Origin: Oscillospiraceae bacterium
GTDB taxonomy: Bacteria; Bacillota; Clostridia; Oscillospirales; Ruminococcaceae
DNA: 62,129 nt
Assembly (NCBI GenBank): GCA_009777835.1
Contig: WRKZ01000003.1
Location: 1 to 62,129, forward strand
Reading direction: 5' to 3'
In this document: piece by piece, positions 43,994 to 53,777 of the stretch
Position numbering within the stretch: position 1 is the first letter of the stretch
Layout: the number at the start of each line of letters is the position of its first letter
The notes under the pieces: generated by a model
The model's input: the letters and a program-made list of their open reading frames with translations, nothing else
Databases searched by the model: none
Told to the model about the DNA's origin: nothing
Program-made: the position numbers and the translations under genes

Positions 43994-45697
43994 TTATTCT
44001 CCACCACCGGCTTCCGACGTGAACTGAGTCACACGGAATATAACAAATTCGGCAGGGCGAGAAGGTGCGATTCCTATGTTGCAGATGAGTCTGCCGTTCA
44101 TGATATCGTCCTGGCTCATCGTACCGGTTCCTATATCCACGAAATAACTTTCGCCGGGAGTTTCCCCTGCAAACATTCCCCCTCTGAACAAAGTTTCGAG
44201 GAACGACGAAATCGTCATCTGAACACGCGCCCACAGCGAAGAATTGTTCGGCTCGAAAACGACCCAATTGGTGTTGTTCTTGATGGATTCTTCCACGAAG
44301 ATGAAGAGTCTGCGGATATTCACGTACTTGAAGTTAGAGTCGGAACTTGCGGTTCTCGCTCCCCACACGCGGATTCCCTGTCCGGGCAACGCACGAATCA
44401 AGTTTACCCCAATCGGATTGAGAATGTCTTGTTCGCCCGTCGTGTAGTTGACCGACAATCCCGTACAAGCGACGGTTTCGTTAGCGGGTGCTTTGTGAAC
44501 TCCGCGCGAAATATCGGTACGCGAATACACTCCCGCTACAGAGCCTGACGGTGGGATGAACAACGGCTTCTTGGATAATCTGTCAAATACCCGAACCCAC
44601 GGATGATACATCGCCGCATAGGTAGAGTCAATCATGTTACGATACTCGGCGATTTCATCGACCTTCGTGTAAGCCGCCGGAATGTCAATCACCGCAAAAC
44701 GATTCTTTTCTCTCTCGCAGTGGGCAACCAACGAAACCACAACTTCGGGAATGGTAACACCCGGCACCGCGATTATACTGACTACGTTGTTTTCGACAAA
44801 AGCTTCGATTCCGGTACGTTTTCCCGGCCCTTTGTTTTCACCGATGAACACGCCTGCATCAACGTTAGCGGTATTTCCGTCTGTTCCCCCTGCGAATGAA
44901 ACCGTACCCTTCAAGATTCCCGTTCCGAACACCAGCGATACTGGGTTATCGATTTCGTTGGTATCTTTGATTGTAAAATTGACGGTATCACTCGAACCCA
45001 GGCGTTTTACAATGTAATTCGGTGACGATACGTTAAGCGAAACGTCATTGTACACTTCGGCAATATCATCGCAACGGACGATTATGTCCATTTCTGCCGA
45101 ATAAACGAACACTTTCGGGACTATAGCCTCGTCAACCGGGCTGGAAGCGAACGCCTTTTCAAACGTCACCGTTCTGTCGAATATAGTGGAAATTCGGTTG
45201 TACTCCCCTGCGAACTCCACGATGTCCCCTTCAGCGAATCCCGATGTAGTTTTCGCAGTGAAAACTTTGTCGTTGCCGTCATCTGCGGCAACCAACTGCA
45301 TTTTCCTCTTATTGCTCGCTATAAACGAGATGTTGATTCTGTTACCCCATTTACCTTCGTTCGTGGCGGTAAAGGTCAGAATTCCTTGCTTTGCTTTCGC
45401 GGCTTTAGCATCTGCCGGGACTACCCTGCTGATAAAGCAACGTGTTCCGCCATTTGCGAAGAACTGTTCGACACTGTAGGGCAAAAAGCGGAAATCCCCG
45501 TGGGTATATTCGCTCAAATAGCCCCCGAACTTGCGTTGGTAATCGGCGAAATTAGTTACAAGAACCGGTGCGCCGACCGACTGCCCCCTCTCGGTTAATC
45601 CGATGAATCCGGCTGTGCTTGTACCCACACCCTCGATTGAACGGGGTGATGAGTCATACTCCTCGACGTATACGCCCGGTGATAAATATTCAGCCAT
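43994..45697 (-). CDS. CIS contractile sheath protein
   Basis: The 567-residue protein begins with the sheath signature YLSPGVYVEEYDSSPRSIEG and GVGTSTAGFIGLTERG. It ends with the conserved C-terminal domain (VNIRRLFIFVEESIKNNTNWVVFEPN, SSLWARV, FFVDIG-like YFVDIGTGTMSQDDI). Contraction of this sheath drives the tube. Only one sheath gene is present, whereas Afp and PVC have several. The Shine-Dalgarno AAAGGAGG lies 40 nt before the ATG, with a hairpin in between that would shorten the effective distance to about 11 nt. Confidence 0.95.
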   Translation of the reverse strand: MAEYLSPGVYVEEYDSSPRSIEGVGTSTAGFIGLTERGQSVGAPVLVTNFADYQRKFGGYLSEYTHGDFRFLPYSVEQFFANGGTRCFISRVVPADAKAAKAKQGILTFTATNEGKWGNRINISFIASNKRKMQLVAADDGNDKVFTAKTTSGFAEGDIVEFAGEYNRISTIFDRTVTFEKAFASSPVDEAIVPKVFVYSAEMDIIVRCDDIAEVYNDVSLNVSSPNYIVKRLGSSDTVNFTIKDTNEIDNPVSLVFGTGILKGTVSFAGGTDGNTANVDAGVFIGENKGPGKRTGIEAFVENNVVSIIAVPGVTIPEVVVSLVAHCEREKNRFAVIDIPAAYTKVDEIAEYRNMIDSTYAAMYHPWVRVFDRLSKKPLFIPPSGSVAGVYSRTDISRGVHKAPANETVACTGLSVNYTTGEQDILNPIGVNLIRALPGQGIRVWGARTASSDSNFKYVNIRRLFIFVEESIKNNTNWVVFEPNNSSLWARVQMTISSFLETLFRGGMFAGETPGESYFVDIGTGTMSQDDIMNGRLICNIGIAPSRPAEFVIFRVTQFTSEAGGGE

Positions 45698-45706
45698 ACT
45701 TGTTTC

Positions 45707-45745
45707 GGTTTCGGATTAAAATATTTTCCGAAACCATCCTCCTTT
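45707..45745 (-). promoter_or_regulatory. Shine-Dalgarno bridged by a hairpin ahead of the sheath start
   Basis: AAAGGAGG (45745-45738) is followed by GGTTTCGG and CCGAAACC forming an 8-bp stem with a 13-nt AT-rich loop (45735-45707). The remaining spacer is AT plus 9 nt before the ATG at 45697. An ATG touching the Shine-Dalgarno sequence also opens a 15-codon frame whose TGA overlaps the sheath start. Confidence 0.6.
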
Positions 45746-45771
45746 CGGTTGTAAAAAAATTTTTTTATTTA

Positions 45772-45789
45772 TTTCCGCCCCGGCGGAAA
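45772..45789 (-). terminator. GC hairpin after the PAAR-like gene
   Basis: TTTCCGCC and GGCGGAAA form a stem with almost no loop, one base after the PAAR-like stop codon. An A-rich stretch and then seven T residues follow about 14 nt later on the minus strand. It is not a classic terminator and may be a processing or stabilising element for the sheath-tube mRNA. Confidence 0.45.
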
Positions 45790-45790
45790 A

Positions 45791-46171
45791 TCAACATAAC
45801 ACGCTCCCTTGTCCCGGGGAAACGATACTAATCGAACCCCCGAAAGCGCAGAGCAAAGTCGAATCGGGCTTAAGTGCGGGCTTCCCGCCGATTAAGACCG
45901 AAGCACCCCCCAGCCAGATTCCTACAGGTGAAGGAATACACGGCATCGGTGTCAAAACTCCCAACGCTGCGGCGGTTGCCGCCGCTACCTGCGGATTCGC
46001 CATCGAATTACACATTCCGCATGGGGTGATATTGGACATTGCAACCGAATCCTGAACCGTTGCGATTGGCTTGTTCTCTGCCAACGTCATCGTTTGAGAA
46101 GTGACCATCAATGTCCCCGGCGAAGTTCCCATCGTGCAAACATAACTCGCCCCTGTAACTACTACCGGCAT
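45791..46171 (-). CDS. PAAR-like DUF4280 protein
   Basis: The 126-residue protein matches the DUF4280 family closely: VVTGASYVCTMGTSP at the start, NITPCGMCNSMANP in the middle, TAAALGVLTPMPCIP and the C-terminal CAFGGSISIVSPGQ. Such proteins resemble PAAR tips, which sharpen VgrG spikes and can carry effectors. The spaced cysteines (about 12, 51, 54, 78, 108, 126) could hold a metal at the tip. AAGGAG lies 8 nt before the ATG. Confidence 0.88.
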   Translation of the reverse strand: MPVVVTGASYVCTMGTSPGTLMVTSQTMTLAENKPIATVQDSVAMSNITPCGMCNSMANPQVAAATAAALGVLTPMPCIPSPVGIWLGGASVLIGGKPALKPDSTLLCAFGGSISIVSPGQGSVLC

Positions 46172-46175
46172 ATGT

Positions 46176-46982
46176 CTACTCCTTCCTGTCTGTTTTGGAT
46201 TTCGCGGTTGATATAATCAGCCCACCCGAATCAAGCGAATTGAAATCCACGGTCTGAAAAAACTCTCCCTTTTTAGTAACGAACCGCACAATCCATTTTT
46301 CAGGCTTGGATTTATCCGAAACCCCTTTTCGAACCCGTAGGGTGTAGCTGTTTTTCTCGGCTTTTCCGATTACCCGCGCCGAAACGGTACAGTTTTCCGG
46401 CGGACTCTCAAACCCTGTTTTCACCTTAATGACAGTGTCCGAAACGCTCTTCTCGATTATAAACGGCTGATAGGACTCTTCCTCGGCATTCACCGCCGCA
46501 TAATACACACTGTCCAGTCGAAGTTTATAAGGATTGAACACAGTCAAGAGCAGTTTACGTGACTCATACCCCTTTATAAGGCAGGGACTCGCGCTGATTT
46601 TAACCGCATCAATCTCGCTGATTCCCGAAAGCTTCCCCTGCAGTGTATGACACGGAAATTGCGGGAGATACTTTTCATCGGGAAGCATATGCGTTTCGAT
46701 ATACGGCAGATTCTCGTCTAATTCGTCATATTTGACATCGACCGTTTTAGACTCATACCCCTTCGCCGAAACTTCCACCGTAAAGTCAAGGCGTTGACCG
46801 GTTTCTTTGTCGCACTCGGCAGCTTTAATAAAAACCATGTTCGCATCGTTATCAATTTTCGGAAAAAAATCCGCACCGTTGACCTTAACCTTTATATCCC
46901 GCGAAATAGTCATTCCCGTTATTGTGTCAATGAGACGCAACGCTAAATCCAGCCGATAGCTTATAGTAGAAACCCTTACCAT
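46176..46982 (-). CDS. CIS-cluster protein of unknown function
   Basis: The 268-residue protein is beta-rich, with no signal peptide, and I do not recognise a family. The N-terminal 100 residues (RLIDTITGMTISRDIKVKVNG to FTVEVSAKGYESKTVDV) look like a carboxypeptidase-regulatory or Ig-like fold that reads as a surface or adaptor domain. It sits between the cap gene and the PAAR-like gene, with 3-4 nt gaps on both sides, so it is translated with them. A role in tail capping or tip assembly is possible from position only. Confidence 0.7.
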   Translation of the reverse strand: MVRVSTISYRLDLALRLIDTITGMTISRDIKVKVNGADFFPKIDNDANMVFIKAAECDKETGQRLDFTVEVSAKGYESKTVDVKYDELDENLPYIETHMLPDEKYLPQFPCHTLQGKLSGISEIDAVKISASPCLIKGYESRKLLLTVFNPYKLRLDSVYYAAVNAEEESYQPFIIEKSVSDTVIKVKTGFESPPENCTVSARVIGKAEKNSYTLRVRKGVSDKSKPEKWIVRFVTKKGEFFQTVDFNSLDSGGLIISTAKSKTDRKE

Positions 46983-46985
46983 TTA

Positions 46986-47582
46986 CTAGCCACCCCCCTC
47001 CCTTCCGTGACGATCGTTAATATTAAACTCTGCTCTCGTCACGCGCGGAGTATCGATTATGATTTCACTCGACAACAAAACCGGTGCCGCCCGATAAAAC
47101 AGGCTGATTTGATATGGTTTGTTAATCGCCGACCAAACCCGGACTTTATCCTCCAGTGACAACCGCGCCGGGGAAATCACAACCGGGGGTTCGTTTGTTT
47201 CCAACCACGGCTGAAGCGTTCGCGGGTTGATGACATTTCCGTCGTTGACGATTTGCGCCGCCCTGCCTATGATTTTCTGTATATCGTGCGCTTTCAGCCC
47301 CATCTGTGAAGAACCGTTAATGAACAACATATAATACAACGCATATGGTCGCGGCATTTTCTGCAACCGGGTCTTTCCTGCGTTCAAGAACGGCGTAGTC
47401 GAGATATCGCCTTCCTCCCGAACATCGTAAAGGTACAACCCCAGGATATAATCTACGTCCTGTTCTGCGGGGGAAGACACGTCTATGTTGTTCGGTGACG
47501 GAATAGGCTCGGGGCACATCTTCTGCCGCAACGTCTTGACCAAGTGACTGCTTATGTCTGAAATAATCGGATAGTCTGCCAT
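46986..47582 (-). CDS. Pvc16/DUF4255 tail terminator (cap) protein
   Basis: The 198-residue protein matches the DUF4255 domain found in Afp16/Pvc16: YPIISDISSHLVKTLRQ at the start, the LGLYLYDVREEGD strand, RPYALYYMLFINGS and YQISLFYRAAPVLLSSE at the end. Afp16 ends tube and sheath growth and sets particle length. It is the first core structural gene in the transcript. Confidence 0.9.
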   Translation of the reverse strand: MADYPIISDISSHLVKTLRQKMCPEPIPSPNNIDVSSPAEQDVDYILGLYLYDVREEGDISTTPFLNAGKTRLQKMPRPYALYYMLFINGSSQMGLKAHDIQKIIGRAAQIVNDGNVINPRTLQPWLETNEPPVVISPARLSLEDKVRVWSAINKPYQISLFYRAAPVLLSSEIIIDTPRVTRAEFNINDRHGREGGG

Positions 47583-47589
47583 AATTTAA

Positions 47590-50361
47590 TCAGTACCCCC
47601 TCAAAAAGATTCCCAGAAGCTCATCTGCCGTTGCCCTGAACCCATCATGGGTCAACACACCATAATCGGTACCCGGAACGTACATTCCGTCACAACCGAA
47701 GTTTTGAAGCGTATACACATTCGGAATATAAACGTCTGCGCGGAACTTTGCGGTAAGCGGCATTTCTTCCGATTCAGAGCCATCTTTACTCCTGATTACC
47801 ATTTCCGAATAAGCGGTGAATCCGTAGTACGCTGTTCCTCGTGTCAATACAGTTTGATTGCGATTGCGATTCCACACGTACCCCATTTTCGAGAACTTTG
47901 CAACCGTTTTCGACGGGAGATAAACGCCGAGCGGTTCGTTGCATTTGAGCCAAACGTATACATTACCCGAGTTAAACTCATTCGTTGTTTTAAAGCGGGC
48001 AAGATTATACGCTTCATCGCTTCCTGTCTGGTCGTAATAATCCACCAATGCCATTATGAAGATGATTGCGTTATCTCCGTCAAGGTTTCCCAGAAAACCC
48101 CTTCCCAATAAATCGAAATCTACATCCCCCCGCATGGAATCATCATAAGCCGCACGATTATCGAGAATAGCCCCCTCAACCTTATCGATTAACCCATCAA
48201 ATTTGTCGGTTCCGTCCCGTTCGGATTTGCGGAGCATGGCATCGTACACATCCTTCAAAGCCGGGAATGCGATTTTATAATTCGGGTCGAGTAATCCTAT
48301 CAATGCATCTATTCCGTCATCTAAACCATTGCCGTCCCCGTCAATTGCATCAAGCAAGTTCCCGCGGAGTCCCGCAACGAGATTTCCGACTGAATTATCC
48401 GAAAGTCCGTTGTTCAAAAGACTTAACTGCGCTTCTAAATCTCGAATCGCGCCGTCGTTGATTCCGCCGTTACCCCGATTCAAATCGTCAAGGTCGGATT
48501 CTAAACCGGAAATCCGATTGTTCAGGTCACTCAAATCCCCTTCGAGTCCGGCTATAGCCTCCCCGTTAGAACCGTCGCCGTTGTTAGCGTTCAAATCGTC
48601 TAAGTCCGACAACAAACCCGAACGCTGTCCGTATAAATCATCCAACAATCCCGTTAAATCACGAATAGCATCATCATTTTGACCACCGCCGCTGTTACCG
48701 TTACGCAAGTCATCGAGTTGGGTCTGTAAATCGGCAATTTGAGAGTATAAGTCGTTTTCTTCCTCTGCGATTTTAGCGTCAACCTCTGCAATCAACCCCT
48801 CGATTCGTTTTGCGCCATCTAAATCATTATTGTCGAGTGCAGACATATAATCACGTTGAAGTTCGGCTTTCTCGGCTTGGAGTTTATCTAAATCGCTCCC
48901 CCCCAACTTCCGCTGAAGTGCCCGCATAAGCCGCGACAAAAACTCGATATGGTCTTCTACGCTGTTATCGGAATACCATTTATAATTATCCCTCTTGACG
49001 AGTGCGTACCAACCGGTCGTAAGCTCAAGGCGTACGCTGATATAATCAATCCCGTCAGCCGGATTCATTCGGTCGGTCTTCACTTGAATGAAGAACTCTA
49101 ACTCACTTCTAATTCCGTTGAGGTTTCCCGCGCTCTTCCCTGCAATTGAATTAAGAATCGCCCCGGCAGCCCCCTGTGAGACCGCTTCACGGTACTCACC
49201 GCTTTCTCCCGCCGAAAGTGCTGCAGTATATCTCGTAGTCGCAAGTGGAATCAACACATCACGCAAAACGACAAATTCACTTTCCCGATTGATGATTTGG
49301 TCGCTGAGGATTCTGTCTAAATCAACCAGATTCTGCACCGCCGTATCACAATCGGTATAATTGTTCGCATTCGCGGCACGGATTAAATTGGTGGCAAATC
49401 TGAAGTATACTGTTGAAGAAACGCTTTCCCCCTCACTCATCATTCGCCCCTGATGAAGAATCAACGTTGATTGCACATTAGCAAGACTTTCGTTCACCGC
49501 TGCAACAAGCGCCATATCGGGAGATGAAGCGGATTCACCCTCCGACTCTTCGGTTGCTTCGGTGTCCTGCATGGTTTGCAATTCTTCGGCGAAATCCAAC
49601 AACTCCTGCTCTAAAATCGAAAACACCTGCTCCCGCCGCGTAGCATCTACCGAATCCATCACCGATTGAACCGCATTCTTCTCGGGATTCTCCGAACGAG
49701 GTGCCATCGCCGAATAATACGCCTGGAGTGAACTCAACTCATTATCGCATCGGTCGGTGATTCCGTTAGTCACATCGGTCTGAAAAAACTCTTCCAACCG
49801 CTCAATTTTCTTCTTCCCCTCATCCGACTCGCTCTGATTCTCCAGATATAAGTCGAACTGCGTTTTAAGCGGGAAAAGCTCCTCCAACAACTCAAGCTCA
49901 TACGGGTCACGTATATCGAAGATGTTTACCGGTCGATTCGTACGGAGGTCGTAGGTAATTCCGTCCGACTTGGTGTGGTGGGTGAAGAACAACCCTTCAA
50001 TCACCGAATCCATTACCGGCATACTCTCCCCTTCGAACGCCTCGGCAATCGCCGAAATGGTTGTCGCTGTTGTGATGTCACACCACACGCCACCCATAAG
50101 CTCCGACTTATAATAGATTCTGTCCTGACCGGATTCCATTGCCGAATCATATGCAATATCGTACAAATTCTCCGACAGTCCACTCAAGTGAATTAAATGC
50201 GAACCGATTGCAAGGGTGGAATTCTCGATATCAGCCGCCTTGATATGAACCGCCCTTCTTTCATCCCAGAGAGCATTCACAAACGTCACTGTCAAAATTA
50301 CCACGGCGGTCAAAACGGCAACTGTCGGAATAATGATTTTTTTTCGTAAAAGTTTTTTCAT
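47590..50361 (-). CDS. Membrane-anchored coiled-coil protein
   Basis: Start ATG 50361, since AAAGG lies 7 nt upstream; the upstream extension is Arg/Lys-rich and lacks a site. The 923-residue protein has one N-terminal membrane helix (about 9-29). A long external helical region follows. A coiled-coil/Asn-Gly-Asp-rich part lies at about 490-660, where short LxDLxxL helices alternate with GGNGGG-type turns. A C-terminal domain of about 100 residues ends in VPGTDYGVLTHDGF, vaguely like copper-amine-oxidase N-terminal (stalk) domains. It has no known family. Its position before the cap gene suggests a link between envelope and particle. Confidence 0.75.
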   Translation of the reverse strand: MKKLLRKKIIIPTVAVLTAVVILTVTFVNALWDERRAVHIKAADIENSTLAIGSHLIHLSGLSENLYDIAYDSAMESGQDRIYYKSELMGGVWCDITTATTISAIAEAFEGESMPVMDSVIEGLFFTHHTKSDGITYDLRTNRPVNIFDIRDPYELELLEELFPLKTQFDLYLENQSESDEGKKKIERLEEFFQTDVTNGITDRCDNELSSLQAYYSAMAPRSENPEKNAVQSVMDSVDATRREQVFSILEQELLDFAEELQTMQDTEATEESEGESASSPDMALVAAVNESLANVQSTLILHQGRMMSEGESVSSTVYFRFATNLIRAANANNYTDCDTAVQNLVDLDRILSDQIINRESEFVVLRDVLIPLATTRYTAALSAGESGEYREAVSQGAAGAILNSIAGKSAGNLNGIRSELEFFIQVKTDRMNPADGIDYISVRLELTTGWYALVKRDNYKWYSDNSVEDHIEFLSRLMRALQRKLGGSDLDKLQAEKAELQRDYMSALDNNDLDGAKRIEGLIAEVDAKIAEEENDLYSQIADLQTQLDDLRNGNSGGGQNDDAIRDLTGLLDDLYGQRSGLLSDLDDLNANNGDGSNGEAIAGLEGDLSDLNNRISGLESDLDDLNRGNGGINDGAIRDLEAQLSLLNNGLSDNSVGNLVAGLRGNLLDAIDGDGNGLDDGIDALIGLLDPNYKIAFPALKDVYDAMLRKSERDGTDKFDGLIDKVEGAILDNRAAYDDSMRGDVDFDLLGRGFLGNLDGDNAIIFIMALVDYYDQTGSDEAYNLARFKTTNEFNSGNVYVWLKCNEPLGVYLPSKTVAKFSKMGYVWNRNRNQTVLTRGTAYYGFTAYSEMVIRSKDGSESEEMPLTAKFRADVYIPNVYTLQNFGCDGMYVPGTDYGVLTHDGFRATADELLGIFLRGY

Positions 50362-50420
50362 CTTTTTGCCTTTCGTTCGCCTTTTTCGCAAACGCACCCT
50401 TTCTTCAGATTCTTCAAAAT

Positions 50421-52463
50421 TTAACCCGGAGATTCAGTCTTGAGCATAATGGTCTGATTTTCCGTGTTAAACCGCGCTTCCCCCACGAAACCCTCATCTT
50501 TGTCGTACACCATTATCTTAACATCGTCCAACCCGGTAATCAACAGCGACAAATAGGTGAAGCTGTCCGCCGCGGGAATAAGCGCGCTGCTGTAAACGTC
50601 ATTCTCGCCATATACGATTTTGTAAAATCCCGCATTAGCCGAAACGTCAAACTCCAGCATGATTTTCGATATACTTACCTCGCCCGTTACATCGGTGGAA
50701 ATTTTATACGTACCGACCTTCCGCTCAACTTCCTCGTCACCCGACAATTCTGCTTTGGGAATCGGCAGAACATCCCGCGGAGTCGTTGTGTCAATCACAC
50801 ATTCGGCTACGAACGTATCCCCATCGAAAACCCGTACCGTCAAATCATCACTGTCCCCATTCACAAGAGTGAGGTGACGGATTCTCTTATCCGCCTCGGT
50901 TCTCTCCCCGATTTGCACCCCCTCATACCATATTTCATAATGGGTGATGTTGGGTTCAAACCCGACAGGAACATCAATTCCAAAAACGAAGGTCAAATCC
51001 GAGATGTCATTGTAAATGTAGTAATACACATCTTTTCCCGGGAGACTCAGCCCGTCGCCCATAGCATCGGTCGTAAGGGAGGTTCCTTTCAGCAGGGAAG
51101 TAATTGCACCGCAGGTCAATCGGTCGAAATTCATCAACAGTTCATTATACGAACCCATGGCATCCATAGCTTCAATCTGAATCGCCTGATAATCGTCCTG
51201 CTTCTCCTTGACTTCATCGTATTCCGCTTTGCCGATTTTATTGAGACTCAACACCCTCTCAAGCTGAACGCGGGTATCTTCTTGCGTTTTAATCATCGAA
51301 AAGGCTGCGTTCTTCGCAGTAACCAACGCTTCATAATCCGACTTGACTTGATTCGTCAAGTCCTTTTCAGCGGATTCCCGCTCTTTTCTCGCCGTATCTA
51401 ATTCCATACAAGCGGTATAGAGTGCATAAATCTCATCTTCAATGTATCGAGTTCCGCTGATTTGCCCTTTCAAAAACTCTTTTGAGAAAGTGATAAACAA
51501 AATCCGATACTTTTTATCCCACGGCTCATCAAACGTCTTTGTCATCTCATCGTACTTCAATTGAAACGCCGCAAAATCTATACTCATGCCGTTTTTTGCT
51601 GCGTTCACAAAAGGCCCGATTGGGTTCATTTTAGAACCGTACTGTTCCTTCATCAAGACTTCATACTGGTCGAGGTTCATTCGCGCCATAGACTCGGCAA
51701 TCCGCGCTTCATAAACCGTCTGATCATTGTTCAAAGTGAATTCTATAATATCCTCTAAATGTTCACGGCTGATTTCCGCCGTCTGCAAAGGGGGCAAGAA
51801 CCGATACCCGGTGGTCAAATCCAACGAAACGATATCGCCGAGTGCTTCTTTTTCACTTTGGAAATTCCGTTTCAACTGTGCGATTTCTTCTGCCAGTTTG
51901 TCAACCGACTTCTCCATTGTATCTATATCATTTTGATTTGCCAGTCCTACCGCGAACCTGGCAACGTTGCGTTCAAGTTCGAGCCGTGACAACTCCAAAA
52001 CTTCCTCTTTGAAACTGACTTTCTCCTGCAAGATGTATACCTTAAAGAAGGAGTTACTTACATCGTTCAAAACATCGAACCGTTGGTCGCTCATCTTACG
52101 CTGAAGCGTTGTGATTTCACTTGTCAAAGCGAGCGGTTTCATAACAAGTTCAAACTCTTCAATTAAATTCAGTTTTTCGGGGAGTTTAAACGATAAAAGC
52201 GGAGTCCACCGCAATGTGCGTTTGTTTTTTGCTTTCGCCTGAATCCCCTTCACTGATTCTGTATACTTCATCTTCTTGAGCAAAATCTGATTGTAGGTTT
52301 TCTGGATTTCATCGCTGTTCGCCAAAGCCAGCGACTGTGCTTGCGCTAACGAAAAGGTCTTTTCCGGGAGAGAATAATTGTTTTGCACGGTAATCGTCAA
52401 AAGCGAACCGGCGAACACCATGCACATAACGAGACTAAACAGTCTGAGTATTCGTTTTTTCAT
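50421..52463 (-). CDS. TolC-like secreted coiled-coil protein
   Basis: Start ATG 52463, with GGGGGGAG 3 nt upstream. The 680-residue protein has a signal peptide (about 1-28). Two TolC-type helical hairpins follow (SLAQAQSLALANSDEIQK near 40; VSFKEEVLELSRLELERNVARFAVGLANQNDI near 145; a second set near 340-450). A C-terminal beta region (480-680) carries two Ig-like or FN3-like repeats. TolC normally forms an outer-membrane channel, but the other genes suggest a one-membrane cell. Here it may form a coiled-coil tube or spacer in the wall. Confidence 0.75.
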   Translation of the reverse strand: MKKRILRLFSLVMCMVFAGSLLTITVQNNYSLPEKTFSLAQAQSLALANSDEIQKTYNQILLKKMKYTESVKGIQAKAKNKRTLRWTPLLSFKLPEKLNLIEEFELVMKPLALTSEITTLQRKMSDQRFDVLNDVSNSFFKVYILQEKVSFKEEVLELSRLELERNVARFAVGLANQNDIDTMEKSVDKLAEEIAQLKRNFQSEKEALGDIVSLDLTTGYRFLPPLQTAEISREHLEDIIEFTLNNDQTVYEARIAESMARMNLDQYEVLMKEQYGSKMNPIGPFVNAAKNGMSIDFAAFQLKYDEMTKTFDEPWDKKYRILFITFSKEFLKGQISGTRYIEDEIYALYTACMELDTARKERESAEKDLTNQVKSDYEALVTAKNAAFSMIKTQEDTRVQLERVLSLNKIGKAEYDEVKEKQDDYQAIQIEAMDAMGSYNELLMNFDRLTCGAITSLLKGTSLTTDAMGDGLSLPGKDVYYYIYNDISDLTFVFGIDVPVGFEPNITHYEIWYEGVQIGERTEADKRIRHLTLVNGDSDDLTVRVFDGDTFVAECVIDTTTPRDVLPIPKAELSGDEEVERKVGTYKISTDVTGEVSISKIMLEFDVSANAGFYKIVYGENDVYSSALIPAADSFTYLSLLITGLDDVKIMVYDKDEGFVGEARFNTENQTIMLKTESPG

Positions 52464-52486
52464 GCTCTCCCCCCTTTTTTCAAGAA

Positions 52487-53704
52487 TTAATCGCTTGTAA
52501 TAGCATACATAAAGAAGTTCTGTGAAGCCGAACCGGTGCAATAAAAAGTATAAAGCAATCCATCAAGCTTATATGCGAAGATGTACACGCTGAAATCCCT
52601 GTCGTAGTCGCTTACGTTGAAGACGTTATCGAAAATCGCCGTCATGGTCATATCAACGTCACCTATAATATTATCGCCGATTAGATTAATCGCCGCCGCC
52701 TCACCGAGTGTTACCCACGTTTCGCCAAAATAATCCGGTGCCCCGAAAAAATCCGTAAGCTGACTTATCGTAGCGAGATTATGACTGCCAAGCCAAATCG
52801 AACCCTCAAGAACCATCACTTTTTTAACGCTCCAGTCGGCTTCCAACGCATCCTGACCGCCATCGACTTCATACACCGCATTAATTTCCGGCATTTCGAC
52901 ACAATAATCGTCCGCCTCGGAATAAACGTTCTGTCTGCCGGTATACATTATTGAAATTTCCGATGTGGTTTTTCCGATTAACTCACTGTACAGAATGTTT
53001 CCTCGTTGAAAAGTCCCGCTGTAAATCAGCGTTGCCGCCGGATTGTACAACATTCCCTGACCGTTCCATTCCCCTCGGTGAAACTCACCGTTGTATTCGA
53101 GTGAACCCGCTAATCGGTACTGTTTTCCGTTGCCGTGATACAGATTGTCAACGAAATCTCCTTCATACCTCAGTTCGCCTGTGCTGTAGTAGAATTTTCC
53201 CTGCCCGTTATACATATTCCGGGCGAACTCGCCCTCGTACACAATTCCGCCGTTGTGGTCGAACAGTTTCCCCTGACCCTTAACCTGCCCCTTGCTGACT
53301 TCACCTACATAGGCTACATACCCGCTTCTCGCCACAATTCGTACTTCGCCTTTCGCAAACCTCAGCGGTATCGAATTATATTTATAAGTAGGAATCCCTC
53401 CCCCGCCGAACCAATCGCCCCGCGGCGCAATCGGCGATAAAACGAAAATGTAAAAGATACTCAAAATCCCTACAATTACCGTCAATGCGAACGCCAGTCG
53501 CTTGCTGACCAACCAACCGAGTATGCCGTAATAATCCTTCTTGTCGCGCGGTTTTACATCGAACAGCTTCGCAAAGAACGTCCTTATAGAGACAAGCCCT
53601 CTTGTTCTCCACCAGAGCGGACTTGTCAATAAGCGCAACTTAGTCCACAGCGAAATAAACCTTACCCTTATCGCTCCGAACATAGAATTCAAGAACCTAC
53701 CCAT
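52487..53704 (-). CDS. Membrane protein with MORN repeats
   Basis: The 405-residue protein has a basic cytoplasmic N-terminus, one membrane helix (about 70-92) and five to six MORN repeats (about 125-260; units of the form YxGEFxxGxxxGQGKxxYxxG). A C-terminal domain of about 140 residues looks like a small alpha/beta fold. MORN repeats in bacteria often bind partner proteins or lipids. GAAGGA lies 11 nt before the ATG. It follows the pseudo-cyclase gene and precedes the TolC-like gene by 23 nt. Confidence 0.85.
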   Translation of the reverse strand: MGRFLNSMFGAIRVRFISLWTKLRLLTSPLWWRTRGLVSIRTFFAKLFDVKPRDKKDYYGILGWLVSKRLAFALTVIVGILSIFYIFVLSPIAPRGDWFGGGGIPTYKYNSIPLRFAKGEVRIVARSGYVAYVGEVSKGQVKGQGKLFDHNGGIVYEGEFARNMYNGQGKFYYSTGELRYEGDFVDNLYHGNGKQYRLAGSLEYNGEFHRGEWNGQGMLYNPAATLIYSGTFQRGNILYSELIGKTTSEISIMYTGRQNVYSEADDYCVEMPEINAVYEVDGGQDALEADWSVKKVMVLEGSIWLGSHNLATISQLTDFFGAPDYFGETWVTLGEAAAINLIGDNIIGDVDMTMTAIFDNVFNVSDYDRDFSVYIFAYKLDGLLYTFYCTGSASQNFFMYAITSD

Positions 53705-53777
53705 TACTCACTTATTCCTTCATTCACTATTTATAATCTAAAATTTGTCAAATCCCTTGAAAACTTGATGCACAACC

